Positions 26,486 through 35,270 of a stretch of DNA of 64,000 nucleotides are shown one piece after another. The number at the start of each line of letters is the position of its first letter. Within the stretch, counting starts at the first letter, position 1. The notes beneath the pieces were generated by a model. It had not been told where the DNA came from. It searched no databases and saw only the letters and a list, made by a program, of their open reading frames with translations. Source of the DNA: Burkholderiales bacterium. Lineage in GTDB: Bacteria > Pseudomonadota > Gammaproteobacteria > Burkholderiales > WYBJ01. Position numbers and translations under genes: made by a program. Where the stretch lies: the NCBI GenBank assembly GCA_020848435.1, contig JADLAC010000078.1, positions 109,004 to 173,003 of the forward strand. Direction: 5' to 3'.

Positions 26486-27016
26486 TCAGGCGGCGCGGCG
26501 CGTGAGCAGCGGCACGATCTGGTCCACGGCGATCCGCGCCTTTACGCGCAGGACTTCGTCGCTATCGTTGGCAACCGGGTGATCGATCACGGCGAAGGCG
26601 TACTCCGCCAGACCGTTGACCCGTGCCACGGCTTGCGCGCTGCGAACGAACCGATCGGTGATCACGGCCACGGCCGGGATGCCGCGTCGCTCGGCAACGA
26701 TGGCGTCGTGCAGACTGCACGACGAGCAGCTCCCTCAATCGCCGATCGCCGAGACGATCGCATCGGCGCCGCTCAGCTCGCCGATCACCTCCGCCGGAGC
26801 GGGTCGCGTGGCGTCGGACTTGCGGCGGCGGATGAATTCGCGCACTCCGTGCTCGGCGCGAAGAATCGCTTCCACGTGATCGTAAAAGCGCGCCGTGCCG
26901 ATCTTGGCGTTGTCGAGCAGGCCGATGACCGCGCCATCGAGCGAGGCCAGCGCGGGCGCCAGCCGCAACGCCTCGCCTTCGGCCGACTGTCGCGGGTCGA
27001 GTACTCGCAGTGTCAT
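26486..27016 (-). CDS. UGSC family selenoprotein with selenocysteine 94
   Basis: The frame contains one TGA (26735-26737, minus) and then continues to 26486. Read as selenocysteine it gives 176 residues with U94-G-S-C97-S-S-C100. The sequence before it (AVIGLLDNAKIGTARF; ADAIVSAIGD) and after it (SLHDAIVAERRGIPAVAVIT; HPVANDSDEVLRVKARIA) both match the family known as UGSC (seleno)proteins. Its name comes from this motif. A hairpin suited to SECIS follows the UGA. The ATG at 27016 overlaps the stop of the upstream gene by 4 bp, so the two proteins are probably made together. The biochemical role of the family is not established. Confidence 0.88.
26704..26724 (-). promoter_or_regulatory. Candidate bacterial SECIS element for Sec94
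   Basis: On the minus strand CGTCGTGCA and TGCACGACG form a 9-bp perfect stem closed by the triloop GTC (26713-26715). The stem begins 10 nt after the UGA and the loop lies 19 nt from it. The distance, stem length and first-position G of the loop match the candidate at 13050-13080. Confidence 0.7.
26735..26737 (-). other. In-frame UGA selenocysteine codon (Sec94)
   Basis: The codon is followed by GGG AGC TGC, giving U-G-S-C, the diagnostic motif of the family. The conserved C-terminal half would be lost if this were a stop. Confidence 0.88.
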
Positions 27017-28062
27017 GTCGTCCCTCCTTCTATGCTATCAATCGCGGCCGTGACCGCGAGCGATTTCTTGCCGTACCACGGCGGCAAGATGGCGCCGAAC
27101 GCGCCCGCCGGGCCGCCAGCGGCGATCACCAGCAGGTCGTCGGGAGAACGCAGCGCGCGATAGGTCTGGTCCTCGTCCTTCAATCGCGCGACCGCGGCCT
27201 TGCCCACGGAGCGCCACTCGCCGCGCTTCACATGCGCCGTAGCGAACACGTACTCGCGGATCTCGCGCTTGCCCCAGCCGGCCGCGACGAAGGTCTGGCG
27301 ATGCTGCTTCGGCACGACCATCGCGTAATTGCCTTCCCAAATCGAATACGTGAGCATGTTGGCCCGGATCGCCGCGACGTAGGTATCGAGGATTTCCTTG
27401 GGGTCGTGCGTCCATTCGTTCATGATCTGGTGCGGCGACTCGACCGCCATGACCGTAATCGCCGAACGCCCTTGCGCAATGCCGCGCTCCTGCGCCAAGG
27501 GCTGCCAGGAGCTGTCGTCCTCATCCTCGGCAATGCAGAACGTGAACTTGCCCGGATGTCCCAGCGTCGAGCGGTCGAGCTGACCCGGAATCCCGCCCAG
27601 GACGTTGATGAGAAACAGCCTGATGCTGCGCCCGATGCTGGCGTTGGCACGGCTCGCATTGGCGAGCACGTTGTGGGTCGCATTCATGTCGAGCACGGTG
27701 CGGATCGGCCCGTTCACCACGATGAAGGGCGCGCTGCCGCCGGTGCTGGCGGTACAGCCGTGCAGGCCGAACTCGGGCACGCACATGGCCTTGATGACGG
27801 CGATGACGACGGGCATGTATTCGGGCAGGCATCCCGCCATCAAGGCCGCGATGGCGACCTTCTCGGCGGTGATGCGCCGCCTGCGCACCGGCTCGATGCC
27901 GACCACGGTCTCGGGCATCAACGCCGCCGCCGCAAGAAAGCGCTCCACGAGCGCTTCGGTCGGCGGCACGATCGGCAAGCCGTCGGTCCAGCCGTTACGC
28001 TGAAACACTTCGTTCGCCTCGAAGGCGTCGGCGACTTCAAGGCTCTTGCTGGCGAGATTCAC
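27013..28062 (-). CDS. Conserved protein of unknown function, partner of the UGSC selenoprotein
   Basis: The product is 349 residues from a GTG at 28062 with CCAGGACACG upstream. The ATG at 28107 lies at the end of an inverted-repeat arm and is less likely. I recognise the N-terminal NGWTDGLPIVPPTEALVE as a conserved start seen in proteins encoded beside UGSC genes, but know no assigned function. Other marks are AGCLPEYMPVVIAVIKAMC (79-94), HGCTASTGGSAPFIVVNGP (101 on) and a C-terminal AAGGPAGAFGAILPPWYGKKS. Cys78, Cys94, Cys103 and Cys176 are candidates for redox or metal roles. There is no signal peptide or membrane helix. It is coupled to the selenoprotein gene by an ATGA overlap. Confidence 0.75.
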   Translation of the reverse strand: MNLASKSLEVADAFEANEVFQRNGWTDGLPIVPPTEALVERFLAAAALMPETVVGIEPVRRRRITAEKVAIAALMAGCLPEYMPVVIAVIKAMCVPEFGLHGCTASTGGSAPFIVVNGPIRTVLDMNATHNVLANASRANASIGRSIRLFLINVLGGIPGQLDRSTLGHPGKFTFCIAEDEDDSSWQPLAQERGIAQGRSAITVMAVESPHQIMNEWTHDPKEILDTYVAAIRANMLTYSIWEGNYAMVVPKQHRQTFVAAGWGKREIREYVFATAHVKRGEWRSVGKAAVARLKDEDQTYRALRSPDDLLVIAAGGPAGAFGAILPPWYGKKSLAVTAAIDSIEGGTT

Positions 28063-28106
28063 CGGCGTGTCCTGGTTACGGGTCGAGGATAGTCTAGCAT
28101 CCGGCA

Positions 28107-28234
28107 CTAGACATCATGTGCATGTATTGACCTGCCGCACCTCAAGTTGACGCGGGTTACGCTTGGGGTTTGTTCAACCGGCGGCGCAGAGCCGCAATTG
28201 AGGGGGCAGGTCAATACATGCACATGATGTCTAG
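28107..28234. repeat. 128-bp element with perfect 30-bp inverted arms
   Basis: The arms 28107-28136 and 28205-28234 are exact reverse complements over 30 bp, beginning and ending in CTAG. The 68-bp centre is itself structured: CCTCAA near 28140 pairs with TTGAGG near 28200, and GCGGC/GCCGC and GTTGA/TCAAC pairs lie inside. It sits in the divergent gap between the UGSC-partner gene and phospholipase A. It could be a small non-autonomous transposable element (MITE-like), a REP-type element or a bidirectional terminator. The centre has no coding potential. Confidence 0.8.
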
Positions 28235-28349
28235 CTGGGGGATCACACCCTCGGGTCACACACCCCACACGGCCAGAACTTATTGCTGCTGCCGGCGTCA
28301 GGCCCTTTGCCGGATAGGAAGCGGCCGTGTCGCCGCAATGGAGTCCGTC

Positions 28350-29519
28350 ATGCCCTGGATCCGCAGCATCTTCGCGCTCGTTGCCGTGCTGGTCGCGCCG
28401 TTGCTTCACGCCGAGTGGCTGTTGAAGCCCGGCGCGGAGCGCGTGCAGGCAGGCCAAGTCCTCGAAATCGTGGTGTTCCTGGTCAACGACGGCAACGCGC
28501 CGATCGCCGAAGGCATGCCGGCACGGCTGCCGGCCGATGCGCGCAGCGCCACGGGAGCGGCGACCGTTACGCTCGAAGCGATCGATCCGCCGCCGCAGCT
28601 CGCGGCGCCGATCGCGCCGGGCAGCTTCCGCAAGCAGAGCTATCGCGTGCGCATTCCGGACAGCTTGAGCGGCACCGTGCAGATCGCGCTGGAGCGGGTG
28701 CCTTCGGCGCGGCTTCATATCGCCGTCGATGCGACCGCAGAAACGACGGCGCCGAAGCTCGCTGCACGCGAGCGCGCCGAGCTTCGGGTGGATAGCGTTC
28801 CCGAGCCGGTCTTGAGCCCGCACGAGCCGATGTACTTCCTCGCCGGTGTGCGCGGTGCCGACACCGCGCGTTTCCAGTTGAGCTTCAAGTACCGGCTGTT
28901 CGACGAGCGCGGCGCGTTGGCGCGATTCGTGCCCGGCTTGAGTCAGGTGCACTTCGGCTTCACCCAGACCTCGCTGTGGGACATCGGCGGCAGCTCCGCC
29001 CCCTTTCGCGATACCAGCTACAGGCCGAGTCTTTTCTACTACGAGCCGCAAGTGATCGCCTCGGGCGGCGGGCGCTTTCTGATGGGACTCGAAGCGGGCA
29101 TCGAGCACGAGTCGAATGGCCGCGACGGCCTGCGCTCGCGCTCGCTCAACATCGTCTACGCCAAACCGTCGTGGCGTTGGTTCGTCGACGACGAGCACTA
29201 CTTCAGCGTCGCGCCCAAGACTTACGTGTATCTGGAACGAGACGACAACGCCGATATCGGCCGCTATCGCGGCCATGTCGATCTCAGCCTGCGCTACGGC
29301 AAGCGCGACGGCTGGCTTTTCTCGAGCGTGCTGCGCAAAGGCTCCGGCCCGTACCGGTCGCTGCAGCTCGATGCTTCGTATCCGATTCGCGAGCCGTTCT
29401 TCGCCAACGCCGGCGGCTTCATCCATTTCCAATACTTCAACGGCTACGGTGACACCTTGCTCGACTACAATGTGCGGCACTCGCCGCAGTTTCGCATCGG
29501 CTTTTCGATCGTTCGCTGA
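28350..29519 (+). CDS. pldA: Outer membrane phospholipase A
   Basis: The product is 389 residues from the ATG at 28350, which has GGAG six bases upstream; the ATG at 28338 is an alternative. It has a signal peptide (about 1-21, LLHA-E). A 130-residue N-terminal region precedes the beta-barrel. The barrel carries the OMPLA signature GIEHESNGRDG, with the His and Ser of the catalytic His-Ser-Asn triad. Its C-terminal strands end in YFNGYGDTLLDYN and terminal Phe-Ser-Ile-Val-Arg. The enzyme hydrolyses phospholipids in the outer leaflet when membrane asymmetry is disturbed. Enoyl-CoA hydratase follows 39 bp later. Confidence 0.92.
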   Translation: MPWIRSIFALVAVLVAPLLHAEWLLKPGAERVQAGQVLEIVVFLVNDGNAPIAEGMPARLPADARSATGAATVTLEAIDPPPQLAAPIAPGSFRKQSYRVRIPDSLSGTVQIALERVPSARLHIAVDATAETTAPKLAARERAELRVDSVPEPVLSPHEPMYFLAGVRGADTARFQLSFKYRLFDERGALARFVPGLSQVHFGFTQTSLWDIGGSSAPFRDTSYRPSLFYYEPQVIASGGGRFLMGLEAGIEHESNGRDGLRSRSLNIVYAKPSWRWFVDDEHYFSVAPKTYVYLERDDNADIGRYRGHVDLSLRYGKRDGWLFSSVLRKGSGPYRSLQLDASYPIREPFFANAGGFIHFQYFNGYGDTLLDYNVRHSPQFRIGFSIVR

Positions 29520-29558
29520 AGCGCGCTCGCGGCCCGACCGTTCTCGAGGAGACACGTC

Positions 29559-30329
29559 ATGGCGGTGGTATTGCTGGAGCATCCGGCCGAACACGTCGCG
29601 TTGGTACGCATCAACCGTCCCGACGCGCGCAACGCGCTCAACATGGAAGTGCGCACGCTGCTCGCACGCTACTTGACCGAGCTGGGGCAAGACAACACGA
29701 CCCGCGCGATCGTCATTACCGGCAACGAGAAGGCATTCGCCGCCGGCGCGGACATCAAGGAGATGGCCGGCGTCGGCACCATGCAGATGATGCAGCGCGG
29801 CACCCATCACTTGTGGCGCGTGATCGCGGCTTGTCCCAAGCCGGTGATCGCCGCCATCAACGGCTTCGCTCTGGGCGGGGGCTGCGAGCTGGCGATGACC
29901 TGCGACATCATCATCGCGGGCGAGAACGCGAAGCTGGGTCAACCCGAAATCAAGATCGGCATCCTGCCCGGGGGCGGGGGCACGCAGCGGCTGCCGCGCG
30001 CGGTCGGCAAGTACAAGGCCATGAAGATCTGCCTCAGCGGCGACATGATCCTGGCCAAGGAGGCTTATGACATGGGCCTGGTGTCGGAAGTGGTGCCCGA
30101 TGCCGAGGTCGAGAAGCGCGCGCTCGAATTGGCGGCGCAGATCGCTGCCTATTCGCCGCTCGCCGTGCAGCAGATCAAGGAGTTGGTGCTCGCCGGTCAG
30201 GACGCCTCGCTCGACGCCGCGCTGCGCCTCGAGACCAAAGCGCTGCACATCCTGTTCTCCTCGCAGGACCAGAAGGAGGGCATGCAGGCCTTCATCGACA
30301 AGCGTAAGCCCAACTTCCAGGGCAAGTAG
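29559..30329 (+). CDS. Enoyl-CoA hydratase/isomerase
   Basis: The product is 256 residues of the crotonase family. The oxyanion-hole segments are AFAAGADIKEM (59-69) and NGFALGGGCEL (101-111). Glu110 and Glu130 (in GQPEIKIGILPGGGGTQRLP) occupy the two catalytic positions of true hydratases. It would add water to trans-2-enoyl-CoA in fatty or organic acid oxidation, in the cytoplasm. CGAGGAGACACGTC precedes the ATG. A DMT transporter gene follows on the same strand after 87 bp. Confidence 0.95.
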   Translation: MAVVLLEHPAEHVALVRINRPDARNALNMEVRTLLARYLTELGQDNTTRAIVITGNEKAFAAGADIKEMAGVGTMQMMQRGTHHLWRVIAACPKPVIAAINGFALGGGCELAMTCDIIIAGENAKLGQPEIKIGILPGGGGTQRLPRAVGKYKAMKICLSGDMILAKEAYDMGLVSEVVPDAEVEKRALELAAQIAAYSPLAVQQIKELVLAGQDASLDAALRLETKALHILFSSQDQKEGMQAFIDKRKPNFQGK

Positions 30330-30416
30330 CGCTGCGCGCGGCCTCGCCTGCGCCCGCGCACCGCGCAGGAGCGGGCGAACGCTTCGCCGCACGCACGCTG
30401 TTCGTTCGAGCATCGA

Positions 30417-31304
30417 TTGCCAGCCGCCGCCGCACGCCGCGAACCCTTCGCGCTCGCCGCGCTCGTGCTCGGTGCGGTGGCGATCGGATCCTCCGCCATC
30501 TGGGTGCGCCTGGCCGAGACGGGCCCGGTCGCAACGGCGTTCTGGCGGGTGCTGCTCGCGGTGCCGGTGCTCTGGGTGTGGGCCTGGAGCGAGCGTGACG
30601 GGACGCAACCCAGCGCCACACGTGCGAATCGCAAGGGCCTGATAGCGGCCGGCATCTTCTTCGCCGGCGACCTCGCCTTCTGGCACATCTCGATCATACT
30701 TACCTCGGTCGCCGCGGCCACGCTGCTCGCGAATCTCGCGCCCATCTTCGTCACCCTCGCCGGCTGGCTGTGGCTCAAGGAGCGCGTCACCTCGGGCTTC
30801 GTCAGCGGGCTGGGCATCGCTTTGCTCGGCGTGAGCCTGTTGCTCAGCGCGGACTTCGGCTCTAGCGCCCGCGCCCTCTGGGGCGACTTGTTCGGGCTCG
30901 TCACCGCGCTTTTCTATGCCGCGTATCAGCTCCAGATCAAGCAACTGCGCGCGCACCTGTCGACCGCGCGCATCATGGCCGCGACCAGCCTCGTGACCGC
31001 GCTCGCGGTGCTGCCGGTTTCGCTGCTGCTCGGAGAGGACGTGATCCCGGCAACGGCCTCGGGCTGGGGGGTGGTCATTGGGCTGGCGCTGGTATCCCAG
31101 GTCGGCGGGCAGAGCCTCATCGCCTACGGGCTCGCCCACCTGCCCGCTTCGCTCGGCTCGGTATCGCTCTTGATTCAACCAGTGTGCGCGACGCTGTTCG
31201 CCTGGCTGCTGCTCGGGGAAGCGATCGGAGCGCTGCAGATCGCCGGCGGCTGCATCGCCCTCATCGGCATCCGCATGGCGCAGCGCGCCTCGGCGGCCGG
31301 CTGA
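30417..31304 (+). CDS. DMT family transporter (EamA domains)
   Basis: The product is 295 residues starting at a TTG (30417); no ATG or clear ribosome site is nearby, so the start is uncertain. About ten hydrophobic segments form two EamA repeats. The first holds SSAIWVRLAETGPVATAFWR. The second ends in a short RMAQRASAAG tail after a VCATLFAWLLLGEAI repeat end. Family members export amino acids or other metabolites. The substrate is unknown. Confidence 0.88.
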   Translation: MPAAAARREPFALAALVLGAVAIGSSAIWVRLAETGPVATAFWRVLLAVPVLWVWAWSERDGTQPSATRANRKGLIAAGIFFAGDLAFWHISIILTSVAAATLLANLAPIFVTLAGWLWLKERVTSGFVSGLGIALLGVSLLLSADFGSSARALWGDLFGLVTALFYAAYQLQIKQLRAHLSTARIMAATSLVTALAVLPVSLLLGEDVIPATASGWGVVIGLALVSQVGGQSLIAYGLAHLPASLGSVSLLIQPVCATLFAWLLLGEAIGALQIAGGCIALIGIRMAQRASAAG

Positions 31305-31376
31305 TCGCGTCCTGCCGAGGCGCGCCACCGCAGGCCATTCCGGCGCCATCGCCGGTCACGCCCTCGAGCAGGCGAG

Positions 31377-31868
31377 CTACACCTGCCCAGCCTCGCGCTT
31401 GCGGATGTGCGCCTCGACGCCGCGCTTGCCCTCCTCGGTTTCGGGCTGCCACACGTTCTTGTGCTCGAGCAGATCGTTCTTCTGCCAAGTGTGCGCGGCA
31501 TCCCCCATGTAGACGATGAACACTTCGCAGCCGTCCGGATACTCGTAAGGCCCGTGCGGGATGTCCCAGCCGAAGACGTAGTCGCCCGCGCGCAGGTCCT
31601 TGCCGGCGACACACATGCGGCCCTTGAGCACCAGGATCGAATGCCAGCTCTTATGCGTATGGGCCGGCTCGACGTAGCCCGGCGGGAAGCGCTGCTTCAT
31701 GTCCAGGCGCTTCATGACCGGATCGTAGCTCAGCACTTTCACCTGCACCCCGGGCGGCAGCGTCAGGAGCCCGCGCACGTCGTCGCTTTCCCAGGGTACT
31801 TCGTGGTCGTGAATCGCCTTGAAGGTGTGATCGCAGCCGTCGGCCGCTGCCCCCTGTTGCTGTGCCAT
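31377..31868 (-). CDS. Cupin domain protein
   Basis: The product is 163 residues from the ATG at 31868 with CAGGAGAGC upstream. A single cupin barrel carries the metal motif PAHTHKSWHS (His70, His72, His76) in the first conserved box and IPHGPYEY (His105) in the second. It is probably a small metal-dependent dioxygenase, isomerase or sugar-binding protein. It is the last gene of a four-gene minus run (lactonase-like, Fe-alcohol dehydrogenase, Gfo/Idh/MocA, cupin), suggesting sugar or aromatic acid catabolism. Confidence 0.85.
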   Translation of the reverse strand: MAQQQGAAADGCDHTFKAIHDHEVPWESDDVRGLLTLPPGVQVKVLSYDPVMKRLDMKQRFPPGYVEPAHTHKSWHSILVLKGRMCVAGKDLRAGDYVFGWDIPHGPYEYPDGCEVFIVYMGDAAHTWQKNDLLEHKNVWQPETEEGKRGVEAHIRKREAGQV

Positions 31869-31942
31869 TTGCGCTCTCCTGCGGGAATACGGGGGTCGAA
31901 CCCCCCGGAAGGTCGGAAAACGGGGCCTGTGCCCCGGAACGA

Positions 31943-32938
31943 TCAAGCGACGCTCACCTTGGCGCCGGTGCGCGCCGATTCGACCACGGCTTCCAGCGCG
32001 GCAATGTTCGCGATCATCTCGGCATGGCTCACGGGATAGGGCGAACGGCCTTCGACCGCGGCGGCGAACGCTTCGAGGTTCGCGGCCACGCCGGACACGG
32101 GCGGAAACTCCGTGGTGCTGCGCCGCTCGCCGCTCAACACCTTCGTCAGGGTCCAACCCTGCGGCGCGCTGGGGTGGGCCTTGTCCCGAACTTCGATCCA
32201 GCCCTTGCTGCCGTAGACGGCGAAACGGCCGTCGAACGGCGTGGCGAGGATCGCGGTGATGAGCGCGTGCCCGCCGCGCTTGAACGCAACGAGAGCTGCC
32301 AGCGTATCGCCGTTGCGCAAATGACTGCCGAGCTGCTTGACGCTCGCGCACACGCTTTCGGCCTCGCCGAACACGCCGATCGCCAGATCGAGCACGTGGA
32401 TGCCGGTCGCGGTGAGCGGCCCCGCGGGTGCCTCGGCGGGGGACAGGCGCCAGTTGTCCGCCGCCATGGCGAGGAACTTGTCCTGGCTGAAATTGCCTTC
32501 GACCTGCAAGGGCGTACCGAGCTCGCCCGCGCGGATGGCACGCATGAGCTCCAGGATCGGCGGCTCGAAGCGGCGCTCGTGGCCGACCGCAAGCACACGC
32601 TGCGCGGCTTCGATCTCGGTAGCCGCGCGCACCGCGTCGGCGCGGGTGAGCGTGAGCGGTTTTTCGCAAAACACGTGCTTGCCCGCGCGGGCGGCCGCGA
32701 TGATCTGCTCGGTGTGCTGGCTATGCGGTGTACACAGGATGACCGCGTGTACGTTCGGATCGCGCAGCACGGTGCCGTAGTCGCTGATCACTTCCACGCC
32801 GCGGCTCGCTGCGAACTCGGAGACGCTTGCGGGATTGCGCTTGACGCCCTTAACGACCTTGAGCGTGGCGCTCGTTGCGAGCACATCGATGATGGTCTGT
32901 CCCCACCAGCCGATCCCGATCACCGCGACGTTCACCAT
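31943..32938 (-). CDS. Gfo/Idh/MocA family oxidoreductase
   Basis: The product is 331 residues. The NAD-binding N domain starts VAVIGIGWWG (4-13). CEKPLTLT holds the conserved Lys of the E-K-P motif. The C domain carries TGIHVLDLAIGVFGE with the catalytic-type His and Asp. Members oxidise sugars, inositols or hydroxy acids. It lies between a Fe-type alcohol dehydrogenase (30 bp upstream) and a cupin on the same strand. The substrate is not readable. Confidence 0.92.
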   Translation of the reverse strand: MVNVAVIGIGWWGQTIIDVLATSATLKVVKGVKRNPASVSEFAASRGVEVISDYGTVLRDPNVHAVILCTPHSQHTEQIIAAARAGKHVFCEKPLTLTRADAVRAATEIEAAQRVLAVGHERRFEPPILELMRAIRAGELGTPLQVEGNFSQDKFLAMAADNWRLSPAEAPAGPLTATGIHVLDLAIGVFGEAESVCASVKQLGSHLRNGDTLAALVAFKRGGHALITAILATPFDGRFAVYGSKGWIEVRDKAHPSAPQGWTLTKVLSGERRSTTEFPPVSGVAANLEAFAAAVEGRSPYPVSHAEMIANIAALEAVVESARTGAKVSVA

Positions 32939-32968
32939 GACCGCGTTTCCTTCATCCCGGCGCGGGCG

Positions 32969-34177
32969 CTACCAGCACGCCTCCAGCGCCGCGTGCAGCT
33001 CGGAGCGATGCGCGAGGAACTCACGCTTCGGATCGGCATTGAAGTTCTTCATCGAGTCCTCGACGAGGAGCGCGATACCCGCTTGCGGCACATCGAGATC
33101 GCGCAGGCGCGCAGGCATCCCCAGGCGCTCGAAGACTTGCGCCAAGTGATCGGCCGCGCGCGCCGGCGCCTGCGCCTCGCGCATCCCCGCCTGCCACACG
33201 CCGAGCCCTTGCGCCATGCGGCACATGTCGAGCGGATCGCGCTGCCCGAGCTTGCGCAGCACGTGCGGCGTCAAGGCGGCGTTCGCTTCGCCTTGGCCCA
33301 CGTGCGGATAGCGATTGAAGATCGCGGTGGCGAAGGCATAGACGGCGCGTTGCACCCAGTGGCGCGAGACCCGATTGCCGCCGTCGTCCTGGTCGCGATT
33401 GTGCAGGAACGCGGCCGCGCACATGTCGATGCGTGCGCCGGCATCCTGCGGGTCGCCCACGCGGTGCACAGAGCGTGCCGCCAGACGATAAGCCTGCAAG
33501 CGATCGCCCTCGACCAGCGGATTCATGCCGGCCGCGCCCAGGTTCATGACCGAGCGCCAGTACACCGACAGCGACGACGAGCGCGCCAGCGCGGCGGGCG
33601 CGCTCAGCAAGGCCTGCGCATCCCAATACAGCGAAACCGGGCGGGTTTTCGGATCGAAGAACTCCAGCCGATGGTCGGCCGCGGGATCCTTGATGCCGGA
33701 GCCTGCACGGTTCATGGCCGAGGTCGGCGTGGTGCAGACATTGATGATGGGCAGCTTCGGTTGCAGCAGCTTGACGCTCTGCGCCGGCCGGCCCTCGGGG
33801 TATTGCGTGCACAACTCGTGCACCTCGCCCTTCTCAGCCAGCAGAATGACGACGACGCGCGTTGCCTGGATGACGCTGCCGCCGCCCACGGCGATCACGA
33901 GATCCGCTTCGGCCGCAGCCGCGGCATCGCGTGCCGCGAGCACCGGGCCCAAGGGCGAGTCCTTTTCCATTTCGTCGTACACCCCGGCGCACAGCTCGCC
34001 CAGGCGCTCGCGCATCCGCTCGATCAGTGCCGTCTTGCGCGAGACGCTGCGCCCGCAGACGATGAACGCGCGGCGGCCGCGGCTGCGCACCACCTCGGAC
34101 TTGAGGTTGGTGAGCGCGTCGTGTCCGCTGTAGACCCTGACGGGATAGCTCATGACGCGAAAATCGTGAATGCTCAT
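32969..34177 (-). CDS. Iron-containing alcohol dehydrogenase (maleylacetate reductase-like)
   Basis: The product is 402 residues from the ATG at 34177, which has GAGGAGATGCA upstream; the frame from 34192 adds five residues. The N-terminal domain has the family fold start (YSGHDALTNLKSE) and the nucleotide loop AVGGGSVIQATR. The C-terminal helical domain should hold the Asp/His metal site (RIDMCAAAFLHNRD; then HVGQGEANAALTP). It is probably an NAD(P)-linked alcohol or maleylacetate-type reductase. It is second in the minus operon. Confidence 0.85.
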   Translation of the reverse strand: MSIHDFRVMSYPVRVYSGHDALTNLKSEVVRSRGRRAFIVCGRSVSRKTALIERMRERLGELCAGVYDEMEKDSPLGPVLAARDAAAAAEADLVIAVGGGSVIQATRVVVILLAEKGEVHELCTQYPEGRPAQSVKLLQPKLPIINVCTTPTSAMNRAGSGIKDPAADHRLEFFDPKTRPVSLYWDAQALLSAPAALARSSSLSVYWRSVMNLGAAGMNPLVEGDRLQAYRLAARSVHRVGDPQDAGARIDMCAAAFLHNRDQDDGGNRVSRHWVQRAVYAFATAIFNRYPHVGQGEANAALTPHVLRKLGQRDPLDMCRMAQGLGVWQAGMREAQAPARAADHLAQVFERLGMPARLRDLDVPQAGIALLVEDSMKNFNADPKREFLAHRSELHAALEACW

Positions 34178-34236
34178 TGCATCTCCTCGCACGGCCGGGC
34201 GATGGCGATCCGCGCGTGCATCACCGCCAGCAGAGC

Positions 34237-35040
34237 TCAGCTCGCCGCGATCGGCTCGACATCCAGGCGCACCGCGATGCCGTCGAGCCCCGGCGCCACG
34301 GCCGGATAGCGCTGCATCACTTGCGGGTCGTGACCGGGGATGATGTGGCGTCGCGATTCGGCCAGCCGCAAGAGCTTGTCGTAGCCTTCCAGCACGGTGG
34401 CAAGATCGACCGTGACCGGAAACACCCGGCCGGCCTCGAAGTGCTCGTAGTAGTGGCTCGCGTCCGAGGCCAGCACGACCCAGCCGCGCGCAGTGTGTAC
34501 GCGCACCGATTGCAGGCCCGGCGTGTGGCCGCCGACGTGGTGGACGCTCACGCCCGGGGCGATCTCCTCGTCGCCGGCGTGAAAGGCCACGCGGCCGGCA
34601 TAGGTGAGCCGGATCATCTGCATGACATCGTCGAGCTCGTAGGGCCGGCGCAGCAGTGCGCGCCCCATGTGCCGGCCGGTGACGTAGGCCATTTCGGCAT
34701 CCTGGACATGGAAGCGGGCCTGCGCGAACTCGCCCAGCGTGCCGGCGTGGTCATTGTGCATGTGGGTAACGACCACATCGCCGATGTCGCCCGCGCGCAC
34801 GCCGAGCAGCTCGAACCCCTGGCGCGCCGAGCGCAGGAATTCGCGACCGCGACGCGCGGCGACGGCGGCGCCAAAGCCGGTATCGACGACGATGGTACGG
34901 TCGCGATTGCGCACCAGCCAGACGAAATAATCCATCGGCATCGGCGCATCGTGCGCATCGCCGCCGACGAAGTGCTCGGCGCGGCGGCCGGCGCGATGGG
35001 CGTAGCGAATGGCGTAGACTTGGTAGGTCGGCAGCGTCAT
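34237..35040 (-). CDS. MBL-fold metallo-hydrolase, N-acyl homoserine lactonase-like
   Basis: The product is 267 residues from the ATG at 35040 with AGAGG upstream. The dinuclear zinc motif H-x-H-x-D-H is HMHNDH (93-98). GGHTPGLQ, ASDASHYYEHFE and IIPGHDP supply the further His and Asp ligands. The layout resembles lactonases that open acyl-homoserine or other lactone rings. In this operon, with sugar-type oxidoreductases, a sugar lactone is as likely as a quorum signal. It is the first gene of the four-gene minus run and is divergent from MmgE/PrpD. Confidence 0.88.
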   Translation of the reverse strand: MTLPTYQVYAIRYAHRAGRRAEHFVGGDAHDAPMPMDYFVWLVRNRDRTIVVDTGFGAAVAARRGREFLRSARQGFELLGVRAGDIGDVVVTHMHNDHAGTLGEFAQARFHVQDAEMAYVTGRHMGRALLRRPYELDDVMQMIRLTYAGRVAFHAGDEEIAPGVSVHHVGGHTPGLQSVRVHTARGWVVLASDASHYYEHFEAGRVFPVTVDLATVLEGYDKLLRLAESRRHIIPGHDPQVMQRYPAVAPGLDGIAVRLDVEPIAAS

Positions 35041-35270
35041 GGCCTCTGGTAGCTCCGAAAGCGGGCCGCGCGAAGCGCGAGCGCCACACGCCGCCCGAGG
35101 GCTCCCGCGTCGTGTCGCCGCGATGGCGCACGCGAGCACTGCCCGCGGTGCGCGAGCGCGATCGATTCTAGCACTCGTTGACGGCCGCGCCGGCGTACAC
35201 GGACAATAGCCGCGACACGGCGAGCCTGTTCTCGGCACGCGTTCTCGCCGCTCAAGCGTTTCCCAGCAAG

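Noticed and set aside
26735..27016. The 93-residue frame as a complete small gene and 26486-26671 as another
   Set aside because: Neither half matches a complete family alone. Joined through TGA they give the full UGSC protein.
28107..31349. A 1080-residue open frame on the minus strand
   Set aside because: It is antisense to pldA, enoyl-CoA hydratase and the DMT gene, is rich in Arg, His and Ala and has no domain. Long shadow frames are expected at this GC content.
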